A stretch of 64,000 nt of DNA from Lethocerus indicus (GCA_019843655.1 JACDQD010000009.1:3537204-3601203); one strand, 5' to 3'. Shown: positions 32,721 to 44,347, numbered from the stretch's first letter. Made by a program: numbers and translations. The notes: a model not told the origin generated them from the sequence alone.

Positions 32721-33681
32721 ATATAATTACAGAAATTGTAACTTCAAATCAGAATCAATAGCATAAAATCGCGTTAGTTTATTATAATCGCACGAATTAT
32801 CCCTTCGTGCTACACTCCTCAGTACTGTAGTTAAAGTTATACCAAAACATCCATATTAATATTTACAAGGAATTTAATTTTTAATAGGCCGCGTTGAAAA
32901 TTGGGATACACATAAAATTATATGAATTCGGCTCAAATTAATTTAGGCCGTCCGACTCGAGACGATATAATTAATAAAGTGAGTCCGAAAAAAGGAACGG
33001 AACTTATAATTCCGTCTGTGCGTTCACCGTCCCTAGATGGAATATTCCATGTTACTCTACAATAAATTATTCAACCGCGGACTCAAATACTGTGGAATGC
33101 ACAGCAGTCGGAATTGGGACGTGAGTGAAATAATATTTTTAACACCCTACAGCGAAATACAGCCAAGATAAATAAATACCATTCGTCTTTTCGAAGCGAT
33201 CGTCGGACGAACTGGAGCCCCGTGTAAAAAGTATACGCCTTAAAGGTATATGAAGATGGTACGAGGCTGGTTTGGGAGCTCTTACTAGACCGGTTTTGGC
33301 CTGCATGCAATCTCGATCCGCTTATTTGTCGCGTGTATCTACATACGATCTTGTTCGATCTGTTAGGATTCGGTCAAATGACTTAAATTTCTTCAGGATT
33401 GGAGTGGTTCGCTGGTATAAAGTTTCGCTTTGTGAATTCTCTCATCAATTCGAACGGGTTACTCGAATTCGATACCCGTTTTTGAATAAAGAAAAAAAAA
33501 CGTAGAAATATCCAAAAAGTGACTTCATTAATACGTTATTATTGACAATGATGCTCTACCTGCAACAAACTGTCTATAGTGTCTCACCGATCTATCGCTT
33601 TTCTAGGATAAAATGGGATCGGGGGGGTGGAAAATTACAAGAATGATGGTGATCCAAACCCACCTTGATTACAGAAAGATA
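32721..33681. other. No gene; one solo A-core motif
   Basis: CTAGACCGGTTTTGGC is at 33285-33300. Otherwise nothing is recognised. Confidence 0.5.
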
Positions 33682-33683
33682 TA

Positions 33684-34316
33684 AAGGGTGTCCCGAAATT
33701 AACGCAGGATTCGAATATGGCACCGTTCTTGCAGTAAAGTTGGCAACGCTATTAAAAAAAACCATTTGACAGCCGATAGTTTAGGGTCAGTACAAATGGA
33801 GCGTTAAAGGATAGAACAACGCGTTTACGTTGTCGAACAATATTTACAATGTTTATAATGTCAAGCAGTGAATGTTACTGGTGCTCGATATCGTGACACG
33901 ATAACACAGTTCTTTCGGCCCGAACCGGATGATATTGATGTGGATGACGTGTGGTTTCAACAAGACGGTGCCACATGCCCCGTGTACTCTCTCTCTCCTC
34001 TAGGTCGTCTAATTTGACACCGTCGGTATTCTTTTTATGGGGTCGTTTGAAGTCAAAGGTCTACGCCATCGAGCCCGCAACCGGGCGTGCATCGAAGGAG
34101 GAAATTCAACGCCGCATCTACGAAATTCAGCTACATTTATGCAAAATGGTCGTGGAAAATTTCGACAAAATTGTGCTAGCAAAGCCGTGGAGGCCATTTG
34201 CCCGATGTGTTATTCCATACATAACCCTATCCTGTGTACCTTAAGATTCAATAAAAAAATAACAATTTAAAGAAAAAAACGAGTTTGTTATTGAATTCAA
34301 ATTTTGGGACACCCTT
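33684..34316 (+). mobile_element. Tc1/mariner element M1, longest copy, 633 bp
   Basis: TA at 33682-33683 and 34317-34318 flanks it. The termini AAGGGTGTCCCGAAATTAAC and TTTTGGGACACCCTT are complementary. It keeps the 3' half of the transposase gene, with the second catalytic Asp, which the two shorter M1 copies lack, so together the copies sample most of the gene. An intact element would be about 1.2-1.4 kb (inferred from family size). Confidence 0.92.
33868..34224 (+). pseudogene. Tc1/mariner transposase C-terminal half, frameshifted
   Basis: A frame reads VNVTGARYRDTITQFF, then DVWFQQDGATC at 33930-33977. The Asp of QQDGATC is the usual second catalytic residue. A frameshift follows. NLTPSVFFLWGRLKSKVYA resumes near 34011; Val stands where mariner-type enzymes have the third catalytic Asp (TPxD). 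After another shift the C-terminus reads SRGGHLPDVLFHT with a stop at 34222. At least two frameshifts and a lost catalytic residue make it non-functional. Confidence 0.87.
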
Positions 34317-34318
34317 TA

Positions 34319-36720
34319 GTTTAGGATACACGAAATTTTTATAATGAAGTAACTCCTATAATATTAATTTCGGAGTGACAGTTGCATAAGGATGTTTAAT
34401 TAAGCGGTAGACCAAATTTAGACCGTTCTGTGTCTAACAAGGCCGGGTCCCGGTAGCCCGCGGACGGGGGACAATAAATACCATTAAAATTCCTGGTTCC
34501 GAAGTTAAATCCGGGAGTTGGATGGGGGGAGTGCTCGTTACCGGGTGCCGGCGAGCGAGTTACGAGGGCGGCCCGGGCTAAATCAGACGGGGGCCGAAAA
34601 AAATGTCCGCCCGGGCCCCGAATCCGATAACGGGCGGCTTTTCAAGCGCACGCCGGACTCGACAATGGGGTAACCCTTTTTAAGGGTTGTTTATTGCACT
34701 TTGGTACAAAGTCCACCCCTCGCCCCATCTCCCGGGCCGTTCTCCTTTTTTGCCGCTACTCGTTTCTTCTTTTTCCCCGTCCCCGTCCGCGTTCCCAGAA
34801 CAAGATTCGGTCCCGGAACCGAGGTATACGCTCGATTACCAATATCCTCTGGACCAAGTACGAAAAACTCTGTATGAATCTCATGAATTCGGGTCCTCGA
34901 AATAGGCGACTTGGCACAATTATCATCGCATCGTTTCCTAAATACAATTTTTGGCGATTGGAAAAAAACTCGAACTGCTAAAAATGTCTCGCGTCCTCCG
35001 GATTGGCGAATTTCAAAGAAGCAGAACGGGCTTGTTAGGCCCGTTGTTTATTGAAGCCTCCGAAGCCCCGTCCCGCCCTCCAGGAGTCGATTCGGCCTTC
35101 CTTGTAGGGCGTAGGACGGCCGGTTGAGTTATAAGGACCGGGTCCGCCGGACAAAGGCCGAAAGGAGGAGCTCTTCATTAAGGACACTTAATCGGCCCCC
35201 GGTCCCGGCCCGTACGGTCGGGTTTTTTGAAAGCCGCCCGCTTTATGTTCCGGCTTTAATGTTCCGATTCGTACCCATCAGAGGGAGTCCATCAGAGTTA
35301 TGACAATGCTCGCCTTCTAAGGATCCCGCCCGAGGGCTTGGAGGGCGCGAAAAACAAGAATTAAATACATGATGAAACTCCACTTTATAAAATCAAATTT
35401 TAATTTGCGCTAGTTTGGAATAGATCTTGAGATCCACATTAGACCAATTGCAGATTTTCACAATCGTCAAGATTGATGATATATTTAAACACGTTTGTTT
35501 AGCAACATTTTTAAGAAGGTGCAACCTGGCTAGACCTGGATTTTCGCCATCGTCAGTAGTATTAAAGTATTAAACAGTAGACAGCGCCATTTACAAGAAT
35601 CTACATACATTTGCACTGTATAAACGCCTTGCCTGTAGCGTAAGAAAAATAGTGTGCTTATTCCCCCGTCCAACTCAGCAGGGACGGTAATTTTTTATGT
35701 TAATTGTTTATGATTTGATCGTTATCTATTCAGTCTCTGATTCTCTCTTGTCGGTATGTGAGAGAACGTAAGAGAAGGACGTTGTAATTGAGAGAAGGAA
35801 GTGGGAAATGGGGCTAAAATTCCGAATATTTCGCCGGGCTATTTCCGTACACGAAAGAGAAATGAGGCGACAATAAAAAATACCTTTTTATTTTCGCAAG
35901 TTTCAGAAAAGCCCGTTTCGCGACTTTAACTCCGGCTATCCGGCCGAGGATCTTCCCCCGGCCTTTGCCGGCCGTATCAAGTTTATAAAATCTAGCGGCG
36001 GCCGTTATTTTTCACATTTAATTAACGTTATTCGGCCGTAAAGACGTTGGGGCGACGAGCCTAAGCGTCGGTATTAGCCGGTGCTATCTCGTCCAAACGT
36101 TTCCATTTGCTTACGCGATCTGCGTTTTTAGTCAACTCCCGTCGATTCTTATCCGGGAGATATACTTTGGAATAAACTTCATATTATTCCGAATTTACTT
36201 CACATTAATCCGAAAGCCTTTCGAAATAGGCCGGTAATTGCCGATAGCAAGTCCGGATAACCGGCCTGAAGAAATATAAATATCACTGTCGAAACGGCAA
36301 TTTCTTGCCACCCGCAGAGGACAGTTATGCCAAACGCCGAACACTCTCATAGTTTATTTTTTTTAGTTATTTCTCCATTTTCCGGGTGGAATTTATTAAC
36401 GCTTCGCTCTGAATACACTCTGCCGACTTTAAACCCGAATTCTCTACTGATTTGCTCTTTATTTCAAGCTCATTATTCCCCAGCGAATATTCCTCAGGAA
36501 AACTTTTCTACTCGGCCGGAAGTGGACAAAAACTTATTACGTATTAGGGTGGAAAATATTGAGTTAGCAACGTTTCGCCTGTTTTTGGAAATCTTCATGT
36601 GCTACGTCCTGTTCTTCGCCTTTCCTACCAGGGAACTACTATATGTCTCCCCAATAACCCGTAAGAAATATATTTATATATTGTTACATATGAGGAAGTT
36701 GAAGGTAAATTCCATTTTAG
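34319..36720. other. No gene; G+C-rich island at 34.44-35.35 kb
   Basis: 34440-35350 is clearly richer in G+C than its surroundings, with GGCCCGGG-type motifs and no open frame with homology. A degenerate family A trace lies at 35525-35565 (GGCTAGACCTGGATTTTCGC). A 142-codon frame at 36327-36755 runs into the family A copy and shows no known motif. Confidence 0.5.
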
Positions 36721-36965
36721 AATACCTGTTTTATGGTCTGCGAGAGATACCGTAGACCTTGTACTGTGGTGGTTGTCATACGTATTTGTCTTGTAATTGC
36801 GGTTTTGGGGGGGTGTTTGTCTCCTTTGTACAAGTGACAGTGACAGTGCAGTGAGGATGCCAGAAAAACATCCAACAGGTGGCCTAACAGCGCTACCGGA
36901 AGATGGCGATCAGCCGAAACCGGTCTAGCAAAAGACCAAACCAGCCGGAGAAGGCAGGAAAGGAC
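36721..36965 (-). repeat. Hairpin family A copy, diverged first arm (A16)
   Basis: The long end is on the left (GAATACCTGTTTTATGGTCT). The following arm is largely replaced by unrelated sequence to about 36820. The loop (TTGTACAAGTGACAGTGAC) and second arm to GAGAAGGCAGGAAAGG follow. A CCATTTT repeat on both sides (about 36712 and 36965) is a weak direct repeat. Confidence 0.82.
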
Positions 36966-37829
36966 CATTTTTATTTTTCGCCCATCGGACGCCTCGTCTG
37001 GAAGCCTTTTTACTGAGCGCGAAAGCGGTTTATTTTCAAGATTGGAATCCGACCCGTCTGATATTTGGGAAGGGGGCCGAATAAGTAATTCCCGCGGCCG
37101 GTTATTAACATTTATTTTCATCGAACCCGAAGAAGATTCTCTCTCTCTCTCTCTTTCTCTTCGCCAGCCGTCCAGCCAGAATATACGACCGAGTTGTTGA
37201 TGCCGGGCAGAATACCCAGCTGAAAATGTTTCAGCGTATAAAAAATTAGTACTTAACCCTTCGACCCCGACGATGGCCCGTACCGCGCCCTACGCAATGC
37301 TCGCTCCGCGACAGACATATAAATCACACCGGTTTTATTACTAATCTGTTTCTCCCCCCCCCCCCTTTAACGGGTAGAGTGAACTGAAAAAAATATATAT
37401 ATACATATATACACGCGGACGTTTCGGTAACCGAGAAGCGACAATCCGATGCCCTACCGATAATTAATAATTTTCGGGTCGGGCGTAAATTCAAAGCCTG
37501 AATCCGCAGTCGGACACGCGAAGTTTCGACCCGGGCCATAAACGGAAACGCGAGGCCCGCTCTGATATATTCGCGCTAACAAAAAATGCCTAAATTTGAT
37601 ACCGTCCCGGGTATAACTGCAGCGGAATCCAGCCTAAGGTCAGAGCGCGCAGATACGCACGTTGATATTCTCCCTGAGCGCGGGCTTACGACCGAAATAA
37701 TCAGGTTGTTTGGAAGAAACTTTGATGGAAGGAGTCCAGTCAGTTCTGGTCATAAGATCAAATCGCCTGCGTTGCGTGAAAATTTATGAAATCATAACGA
37801 CCAGAGAGTTTGCAAAAAAATCTTTGCAC
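36966..37829. other. No gene; CT microsatellite and C tract
   Basis: CT repeat at about 37136-37160 and twelve C at 37354-37365. No homology otherwise. Confidence 0.5.
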
Positions 37830-38106
37830 AGATGAGCCGCAGAAATGCGCGTATAAGAGGCGGAAACACCTTTGCAAAAATAAAAGCGAAATGTGAGCGG
37901 AAACGCTCGCTTGACCGTGTTTTAGCTTTTTATACACACACACACACACACAGACAATTCGACTGGTCAATTTTGATACCGAATGTTTCAGAAAGGACCA
38001 AATAATAACGTATCAGAGAATCTTATCTGTGCAAAGATGTTGACGTACTTAAAAATATGTACAACGCCACTTGTTGGTGAATTCCGCAATTACTTGGTTG
38101 TCAATC
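37830..38106 (-). mobile_element. Mellifera-like mariner 5' fragment
   Basis: On the minus strand it begins GGATTGACAACCAAGTAATT followed by GCGGAATTC, the mariner terminus. The leader TGTACATATTTTTAAGTACG and AGATTCTCTGATACGTTATT follows, shared with the + strand copy at 42.2 kb. The two are 4 kb apart and inverted. An AC microsatellite (37933-37952) sits inside this copy. Confidence 0.82.
37845..37910 (-). pseudogene. Mariner transposase N-terminal fragment
   Basis: The minus-strand frame reads ERFRSHFAFIFAKVF, then PPLIRA. It corresponds to EHFRHILLYYFRKGVNAS in the copy at 42.4 kb. Only about 22 residues survive and the downstream sequence does not align. Confidence 0.7.
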
Positions 38107-38137
38107 CAATATTTAATAAAGAAACGTAATATTTTTT

Positions 38138-38213
38138 TGAATACCTGTTTTGTGGTCCGCGAGGGGTTGGAATACCGTAGATTTCGTGTGTTTCTCTCGC
38201 TGGTCTTTTGCAA
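38138..38213 (-). repeat. Hairpin family A, truncated copy with 12-bp direct repeats (A17)
   Basis: 76 bp: the long end (GAATACCTGTTTTGTGGTCC, eroded at its tip) through CCGTAGATTTCGTGTG, stopping inside the arm at GGTCTTTTGCAA. GTAATATTTTTT occurs on both sides (38126-38137, 38214-38225). Truncation opposite the long end with direct repeats retained implies that the copy was truncated before or during insertion. The T run weakens the direct repeat. Confidence 0.85.
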
Positions 38214-38225
38214 GTAATATTTTTT

Positions 38226-39116
38226 CGGATATATCGTATCGGCTCGAGGTATAAAGCTGTGATTATGCATCATACCAGCCGGGGCCGGAGCCGTTAGCCG
38301 GGGTTGCAGGTATCGGAAAAAATGAATAGAGGCGTAAATATACGCGGGTTTTCAGCCCAGTCATGTGCATTAATGACGGGAAGTCGGAAAGGTGGCCAAT
38401 CATCGCCGTGAATTGTAGGGGAATTGACACCCCGCCCGACTTTCATCCCTTTACGGTCCCATCTACCGGCTTTACGGTATAACCAACGGTCGATAAAAAT
38501 GAAATGCAATTCATTTTCGGCCCCCCAGGAAAGGCCTCTACGCGGGTGTGTATGACGCCCCATCACACGGGTGAAGGCCCATTAAAGTCCAACGAGAGAT
38601 ATACCCCGAGCGAGGTATGCGAGCCTCTTGTAGTATAATTTGACAGTTATAAAGTTATAAATCTTTTCAATTCGCTGAACCGACTTGGCGATATAAATTG
38701 AAAGACTGGAAAAATAATTTAATCATTAAACCGAAGCAGACCGATACCGAAGGAGGTATTCTGTAATACAATGAGATCGTATAATTAACTCGTTGGAATT
38801 AATTGTACACTCAGGTTGTTCAAACTGCAACATCCAAACATTAAAAATATATTCTCGTATAGCCACAAAGCCAGGTGAGTTGGGCCCCCCTGAATTGCCA
38901 AGAGTCGTATAATGAATTAATTTGCCATTGTTTTTGCTATCCATTACTGTGGCGAAACGGAAATTAATTTTACAATGCCATAATAAATGAATGTATATTG
39001 TATATAAAAATACTGAAAAATAATTTCTTTTTAAATTCTCTCTTTTATTGTTGCAACTGTAAAATGATACAATAAGCAACATTGATACTAGCACTAACTA
39101 CAATAGACAACAATTG
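38226..39116. other. No recognised feature
   Basis: A minus-strand frame of 122 codons (38726-39094) has no known motif. Confidence 0.5.
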
Positions 39117-39371
39117 GAGGAGAAACCCAATTGTCCTTAATATTTTCGACTCTAAGGTTTGGATTTTCTGGATATTTTTTCGGTTTGGCCGAAACCCCAC
39201 AGTTCGAGTCCGTATGTCCAGATCGGTTTTTAGTATAGTGTCATACAATAATAATCTGTTGTTTAAGCTTAATTTTGATCCATTGTCAAGTAATCTAAGT
39301 ACTAACTTGTATCGTCCGTTAACTTCCAGTCTTTTTAGCTTTATGTGTGGATTCCATGTCAGTCTTTTGTC
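39117..39371 (-). pseudogene. Jockey-like LINE ORF2 C-terminal fragment (C5)
   Basis: A single open minus-strand frame reads RLTWNPHIKLKRLEVNGRY, then KLVLRLLDNGSKLSLNNRL, LLYDTILKTDLDI and IQTLESKILRTIG. It corresponds to the region after the reverse transcriptase domain of Jockey-clade ORF2, which typically has LTW...HI, SKLSL.NKLLLYK.ILKP.W.YGI.LWG and FQSK.LR.I. The frame has drifted around the usual WTYGIQLWG (DIRTRTVGF here). About 85 residues survive of an ORF2 of roughly 900; there are no internal stops, but both ends are lost. Confidence 0.85.
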
Positions 39372-40934
39372 TATGAAAAATAATTATTTTTAATGTTTCT
39401 ACAGTTGCCAATATTGAAGGCAATAATGTTGATATAACAATGACAGTTCAAATTACATTCTTTCGAGGTTTCTGCGACCTGGTTTCGGTTGGTATTTTAT
39501 TTTTTTTTTTACATTAAATGATATTCCTAGGTTGACGATAAGAACTGTATTCTGTTTCATAAACCGAGCACATAAATCTCCGGCGCACTTTCAACATCGG
39601 GAAAGGAATAATTTAATCCGGTCGCTACGAATATCCGGTATTGATTGAGACCGTTTGGTTTACGGCCCTGTTTTTAATTTGAATTTATATTGGGGACAAT
39701 TCGGCCGTCCGAACGCATGCATACGGATAAAATAATTCAACTCGCTCCTATCGTTGATAGGCGGCGGTCATTGATAAAATATTATCGATCTTAGATAAGA
39801 GATTCGAGAGATTAGAAACGTAAAGCTGCCGCCAGTGTGGACGGCAACAGGAGTTTAATTGAAAACAATAAATACAGAAGTATAAAGTAGTGAAGCAATT
39901 GTCCAATTTGGCCTAGTTAATGCGATGAATGTCGATTTCCAGATCGGTCCCCCAAATCGTCGCGTCTGTCAGTTTCTTTATAAATAATTCCTCGACATTC
40001 TTTATATTTTTATCTGTACACCGTAATTTTGTCATATCAGAATTGTCTATTAGTAATTGCCGTCTCGGAAAATATTCGGAAAGGATTTCTGTAAAATTTG
40101 GGGTCTTGATAAATGGCCGCTATAAAATTTTATTGGGGGCCTCGTAATTTTAGACGTTCACGTCTCTATTAGCCGGCGTCTAAAGTCGTCCAACGCATGT
40201 TCTATGTCGAATTTACGTCTTATATCTAAACCGGTCCTAGCCCAGAAAGGGTTTACGCTTCTCAGCGGTAGCACTACGTTAGTAGCAAACCGATATTTTC
40301 AAACACTTACGCTGGACATTTTATGAATCCTGGTCTCTGACTTTGTGAAATTCCGAATTGGCGTGGACCAAATATCTCACAGAAATTTAGAATATTCAAG
40401 TAAAAACGTTAGGAAACTTCCTTAAATACTCAAAAAGCCAGTAAATATTAAAAATGCTATTTTGCAGTTTGATAGATGCTCAACAAAAAATAATTGAACA
40501 ATAAAATAATTCATTTTAAATCGCATTAATTCTGGAAAGTATTGTTATTTTTAATGTCTGTACAGTGTCCTTCGGTGTAATTTACCTTTGCATTTGAATA
40601 ACAGTACAGTATCGTGCCTGTCTTAGATGAAAGGGATAATGAAGAGCGAAGGGCCGCCACGGATTCATTGAACTTTTCCTAAAGTCAAGGTGAAACCGAA
40701 AGAACAGCGCATAAAAAAACGACCCCAGAGGTTATAGTCCGATCCCTTTCCTATCCGTTCGACCATTAAATTATTCATAATATCGCCGAGATTTATACGG
40801 CCAATATAAAACCTTTTGACAACGAACGAATCGAAACCCGGAGGAATAGAAACCCTTTGCAATCGCGAATTTTTTTACTCGGCGCTGCCGGATGTTCGTC
40901 GATCAAACCGTCGTCCTTTCGAAAAATCGAAAGG
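39372..40934. other. No recognised feature
   Basis: TTTTTAATGT near a TACAGT occurs at 39390 and 40545 and may mark a short shared repeat. No gene. Confidence 0.45.
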
Positions 40935-41717
40935 CTAGACACTGTTTTTTGTTTTGTTTTTTTTTTAAATTTGAATTCGAAAAATTTAATTAAACAATTT
41001 AAATGAACCGTATTTTATTGCCGCGTACGAACCGCGGTTTCGCGCGATGACTTACGATTAATATTTCGCATAAAAGTATTTCGAACCGAACAGGAGTTAT
41101 GATGCAATGCCCGCGTTATTTCTCCTGCCCTGGGACAAAGTTTCGCTCGAAAATCGGAAAATTCGGTCCTCGACCGGGATTCGAACCACAAATTCGGAAC
41201 ACAACGATGAATTTGATAGTACTGTTGACGGCCCTAATGTTTTTAGTTTCAAATTTGAAATACAGTGCAATTTTCTGTCGAAAACGGCCTTTCTCATCGT
41301 AATTATTTCACAACATAGTTTAACAATTTTATGTAAGTATATATATGCACACACAAATAACGTATTGTTGATTTTCTTTGTATATTGATTAGTTCTTCAT
41401 GAACAGTCTATTTGTGACGGTTAAAAGAAATCCAAGAATGAAAATTTGGGACAATTAAAAACGAGTCACGAGTGCGTTATGGAAACCTTAAATATGCTTC
41501 GTGGCAGTTTTTTTTAAACTAATGTCTTAATAGGAAATTTTAAGCTGATTTAGTGATGTATTGCGGTGAAAATACGAGAAAAACATTGTTTAACATACCT
41601 GTTTTGCGGTCCGCGAGGGGTTGGAATACCGTAGATTCTGTCTCCTCTCGCTGGTTTGGTCTTTCGCCAGACCGATTTCGGCTGCTCGCCATCTTCAGTA
41701 GCGGCCGGAGTATATAG
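40935..41717 (+). repeat. Left arm of a large inverted repeat
   Basis: Its reverse complement recurs at 43945-44903. Matching landmarks: AATTAAACAATTTAAATGAA at the outer side, CCTCGACCGGGATTCGAACC, AAATTTGAAATACAGTGCAA, AATAACGTATTGTTGATTTT, TATGCTTCGTGGCAGTTTTT. At the inner side is a family A long end (TTGTTTAACATACCTG). The spacer is about 2.2 kb. It lacks the 215-bp insertion seen in the other arm. Confidence 0.93.
41588..41717 (-). repeat. Hairpin family A, long end plus first arm (A18)
   Basis: GTTTAACATACCTGTTTTGC through CTCGCTGGTTTGGTCTTTCG to CGCCATCTTCAGTAGCGG. The second arm is absent. Confidence 0.88.
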
Positions 41718-42217
41718 TACATATATATGTAGTAAAGCCAATAGGCCGGTATGCATGTAGGAATCACCATTTGTATATCCTTTCATCGATATATCATTGT
41801 ATTTAAAGAAATAAAACTTGTTTGTATCTTGTATCTACCCTACGTCAGTACCTAAAAACAGGTGTGCCTAAAAACAAATAATAAAACTCGTTGATGAACA
41901 AAGTTATAGGCGTCGCGATACCATCGGTTATATATAATGCCCGGGTATGCAATATTATTTTGATATTATTGCGGCCACACGGCCTACGCTCCGCCGTAGA
42001 GAAATATTATAAGAGTGGCCCTAGTTGGTCCTAACCGGCCATTACCAGAGCCAGGTGGAAGCGCAGTGTTCCTCAGCGGAAATTACACCTCCGTTACGGG
42101 CACAGGCGAAAGAGACATCATCGCAGGGCACGTTCCCTCTATTAAGTCGGTTGTATTTAAAAGGAGTTCCAACTCGGCGGGAGGTGGAATCGTGAGAGAC
42201 AACAACTTACTGTACTG
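41718..42217. other. No recognised feature
   Basis: A 72-codon frame at 42015-42233 rich in Gly/Ser has no known motif and runs into the mariner end. Confidence 0.5.
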
Positions 42218-42517
42218 TCGGGTTGGCAACTAAGTAATTGCGGAATTCACCGACAAGTGTGGCGTTGTACATATTTTTAAGTACGTCAACATTTTGCACA
42301 GATAAGATTCTTCGATACGTTATTATTTGGTCCTTTCTGAAACAAAATTCAGTGTCAAAATTATATTGAATTTTGTGTGTACAAAAAGACGGTGAACAGA
42401 AGTGAGCATTTCCGTCACATTTTGCTTTATTATTTTCGCAAAGGTGTTAATGCCTCACAGTATTACGCCATAAGATTGTTTAAAGTAAATTGTGACGAAA
42501 TTTTGATGAATACTTAA
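42218..42517 (+). mobile_element. Mellifera-like mariner 5' fragment
   Basis: It begins TCGGGTTGGCAACTAAGTAA, then TTGCGGAATTC, close to the terminus of mellifera-subfamily mariners. An untranslated leader and the start of the transposase gene follow. The 3' two thirds and the right terminus are missing. It is inverted relative to the copy at 37.83-38.11 kb. Confidence 0.85.
42368..42517 (+). pseudogene. Mellifera-like mariner transposase N-terminus
   Basis: The frame reads EFCVYKKTVNRSEHFRHILL, then YYFRKGVNASQYYAIRLFKV, ending NCDEILMNT and a stop at 42515. EHFRHILL.YFRKG.NASQ is characteristic of the N-terminal helix-turn-helix region of this mariner group. No ATG stands at the expected start. 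About 50 of some 345 residues remain, all in the DNA-binding region. Confidence 0.85.
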
Positions 42518-43903
42518 AATAATTTCTCGGCGCTGTTATTTGGCTAAAACCGTAATATATCGGCGATATTGTGCCACACCGGAGGCTCCCAACAGGTGCG
42601 AACGGAAATTGAGGGGGCAAAATTACAGTGTAATTTATACCGTTCAAAACAGGGCGAAATGAATTAATTGTTCCGAATTTGCCCTGACGGGAAATTCTGT
42701 CCGCAAATTACACGTCCGTGAATTGGTTTAAATTGGATCCGACCGAGACTTCAGTCCCTATCAATCATCTGTCGAATTTCGGCCCTCGCTTCGGAGTTCC
42801 CTCCCTCCTGGAAGTTGTTGGCTGCATCAGCATTAGGCTCTCGGCACTAATTCGTGCCCTACCTACCTCTTGGCAACAGCCGACGCCGTCCTATCCCTCA
42901 TCCGGAGTCCTAATGGGGGGCCCTCCCTCGTCACTTCCCTAATTCCCGGCCCTGATATATGATGATGCTCCGAATTCTCCCAACGTCTTATGCCTCTTTT
43001 TTTTTTTTCATTCGCTAATTCGGCCCATTCCAAAATAGACCGAGGGGCTACGACCGCTTCAGCGTTCGTATTCCTTCGCGAGATAACACACAATTGTGAT
43101 AATAACGATTCCGGCCGGATTTGAGATCCTAGCGGAGAAAATCGAGAAGAATAGCGCTCAAGAACTGTCTTGAAAGATCCATAATTCTTATGCAAGTGTA
43201 GGACCTAACAGTGTCTCGAGTTACATGTATTATATAGAGACAACAATTAGAACAGGACAAAAATTATAATTATATATATTTATGAGTAATATATTCTGTC
43301 TACAACCGGAATTCAAACTGCCGAATCGAAATATTTCCAATAGATTCAATGTGCATTTATAGACCACAACGAGTCTAATATTAAGAGCGCTTTTAACTTT
43401 GTTACCTTGTGATTATGCCTTACTAATTGTACTTATACATGTTTAGTTATCAATGTACGCAACCTTTTAATGTCTTTTATGGAATTTTGAATTTTGTTTA
43501 GTTTGTGGTTTTTTTTTCCCCCCGATAAATTCCCCCCGGCGGTACGATCGGAAAATCGGATTCCCGGAGGACACCGACGACGTCCGCTCTCGCGGAAGTC
43601 TCGAATCCGGGCTATAAAAGTCGTTGGGAGACGTCCGATGGCTTCATCGAGGGCGGGTAAAGAGGATAGTTTCCTGGAAGGCGGCCGTAGAAAGCTGTCC
43701 AGTCTGGAAGGATGAAAAAAAGGACAATCCGGAGGACGTCCTGTGAGGTCCCCGACGTGCTCTTGGTTCAATCAGCGCCGCAATACCAAAAAGAAAAACG
43801 TAGGCATGAAACATGCATTTCGAGTTACGCATCAAGAGCAAGCATCAGAGTTAAGTGATACAACATACTTGCTACAACTTGTCTTATTTGAGTTGAGGGG
43901 TGG
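42518..43903. other. No recognised feature
   Basis: Overlapping frames on both strands at 43.4-43.8 kb (73-112 codons) are mutually antisense and lack homology. Confidence 0.5.
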
Positions 43904-43944
43904 GATTTTGTTAATCGGCTTAAGTCTATAATAGACTAAGCCTT

Positions 43945-44027
43945 GTCTCTAACAGAAAACGGTCTAGCAAAAGACCAGGACACACGGTATTCCAACCCCT
44001 AGCAGACCACAAAACAGGTACGTTAAA
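43945..44027 (+). repeat. Hairpin family A, second arm and long end (A19)
   Basis: ACGGTCTAGCAAAAGACCAG, then ACGGTATTCCAACCCCTAGC and the long end AACAGGTACGTTAAAC. The 21 bases ending TTAATCGGCTTAAGT at 43904-43925 match the upstream flank of A1 at the start of the window. Confidence 0.87.
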
Positions 44028-44132
44028 CAATGTTTTTCTCGTTTTTTCGCCTCAATACATCACTAAATCAGCTTAACATTTCACAATTTCCTAGCAAGTC
44101 ATTAGTTTAAAAAACTGCCACGAAGCATATTT

Positions 44133-44347
44133 GTGCCCATAATTATGAAAATGGTCTAAGTCAATTCAAACTTTAAATACATTTTCATATGAAATTCACA
44201 CAAAATTTCATACAGTAAACTTCCATAAAATTCTAAATTAAAATGTTGCATAATATAAAAATATTTGTTAATTTATTCGAAAGCGATTCATTAAATATCT
44301 CGAAACCAGAAATATATGACTCAGACCACTTTCATAATTATGGGCAC
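44133..44347. mobile_element. 215-bp MITE with about 31-bp terminal inverted repeats
   Basis: The termini GTGCCCATAATTATGAAAAT (left) and TTTCATAATTATGGGCAC (right) are inverted repeats extending about 31 bp with 2 mismatches (GGTCTAAGTCA against GGTCTGAGTCA). ATTT flanks it on both sides (44129-44132, 44348-44351). The paralogous arm at 41486-41500 reads straight through (CTTAAATATGC), giving the empty site with a single ATTT. The interior is AT-rich and non-coding. TT with termini beginning TGTGCCC is an equivalent reading. Confidence 0.95.

Noticed and set aside
36327..36755. 142-codon open frame, the longest in its area
   Set aside because: No recognisable domain; it runs into a family A copy, and AT-rich DNA of this length gives such frames by chance.
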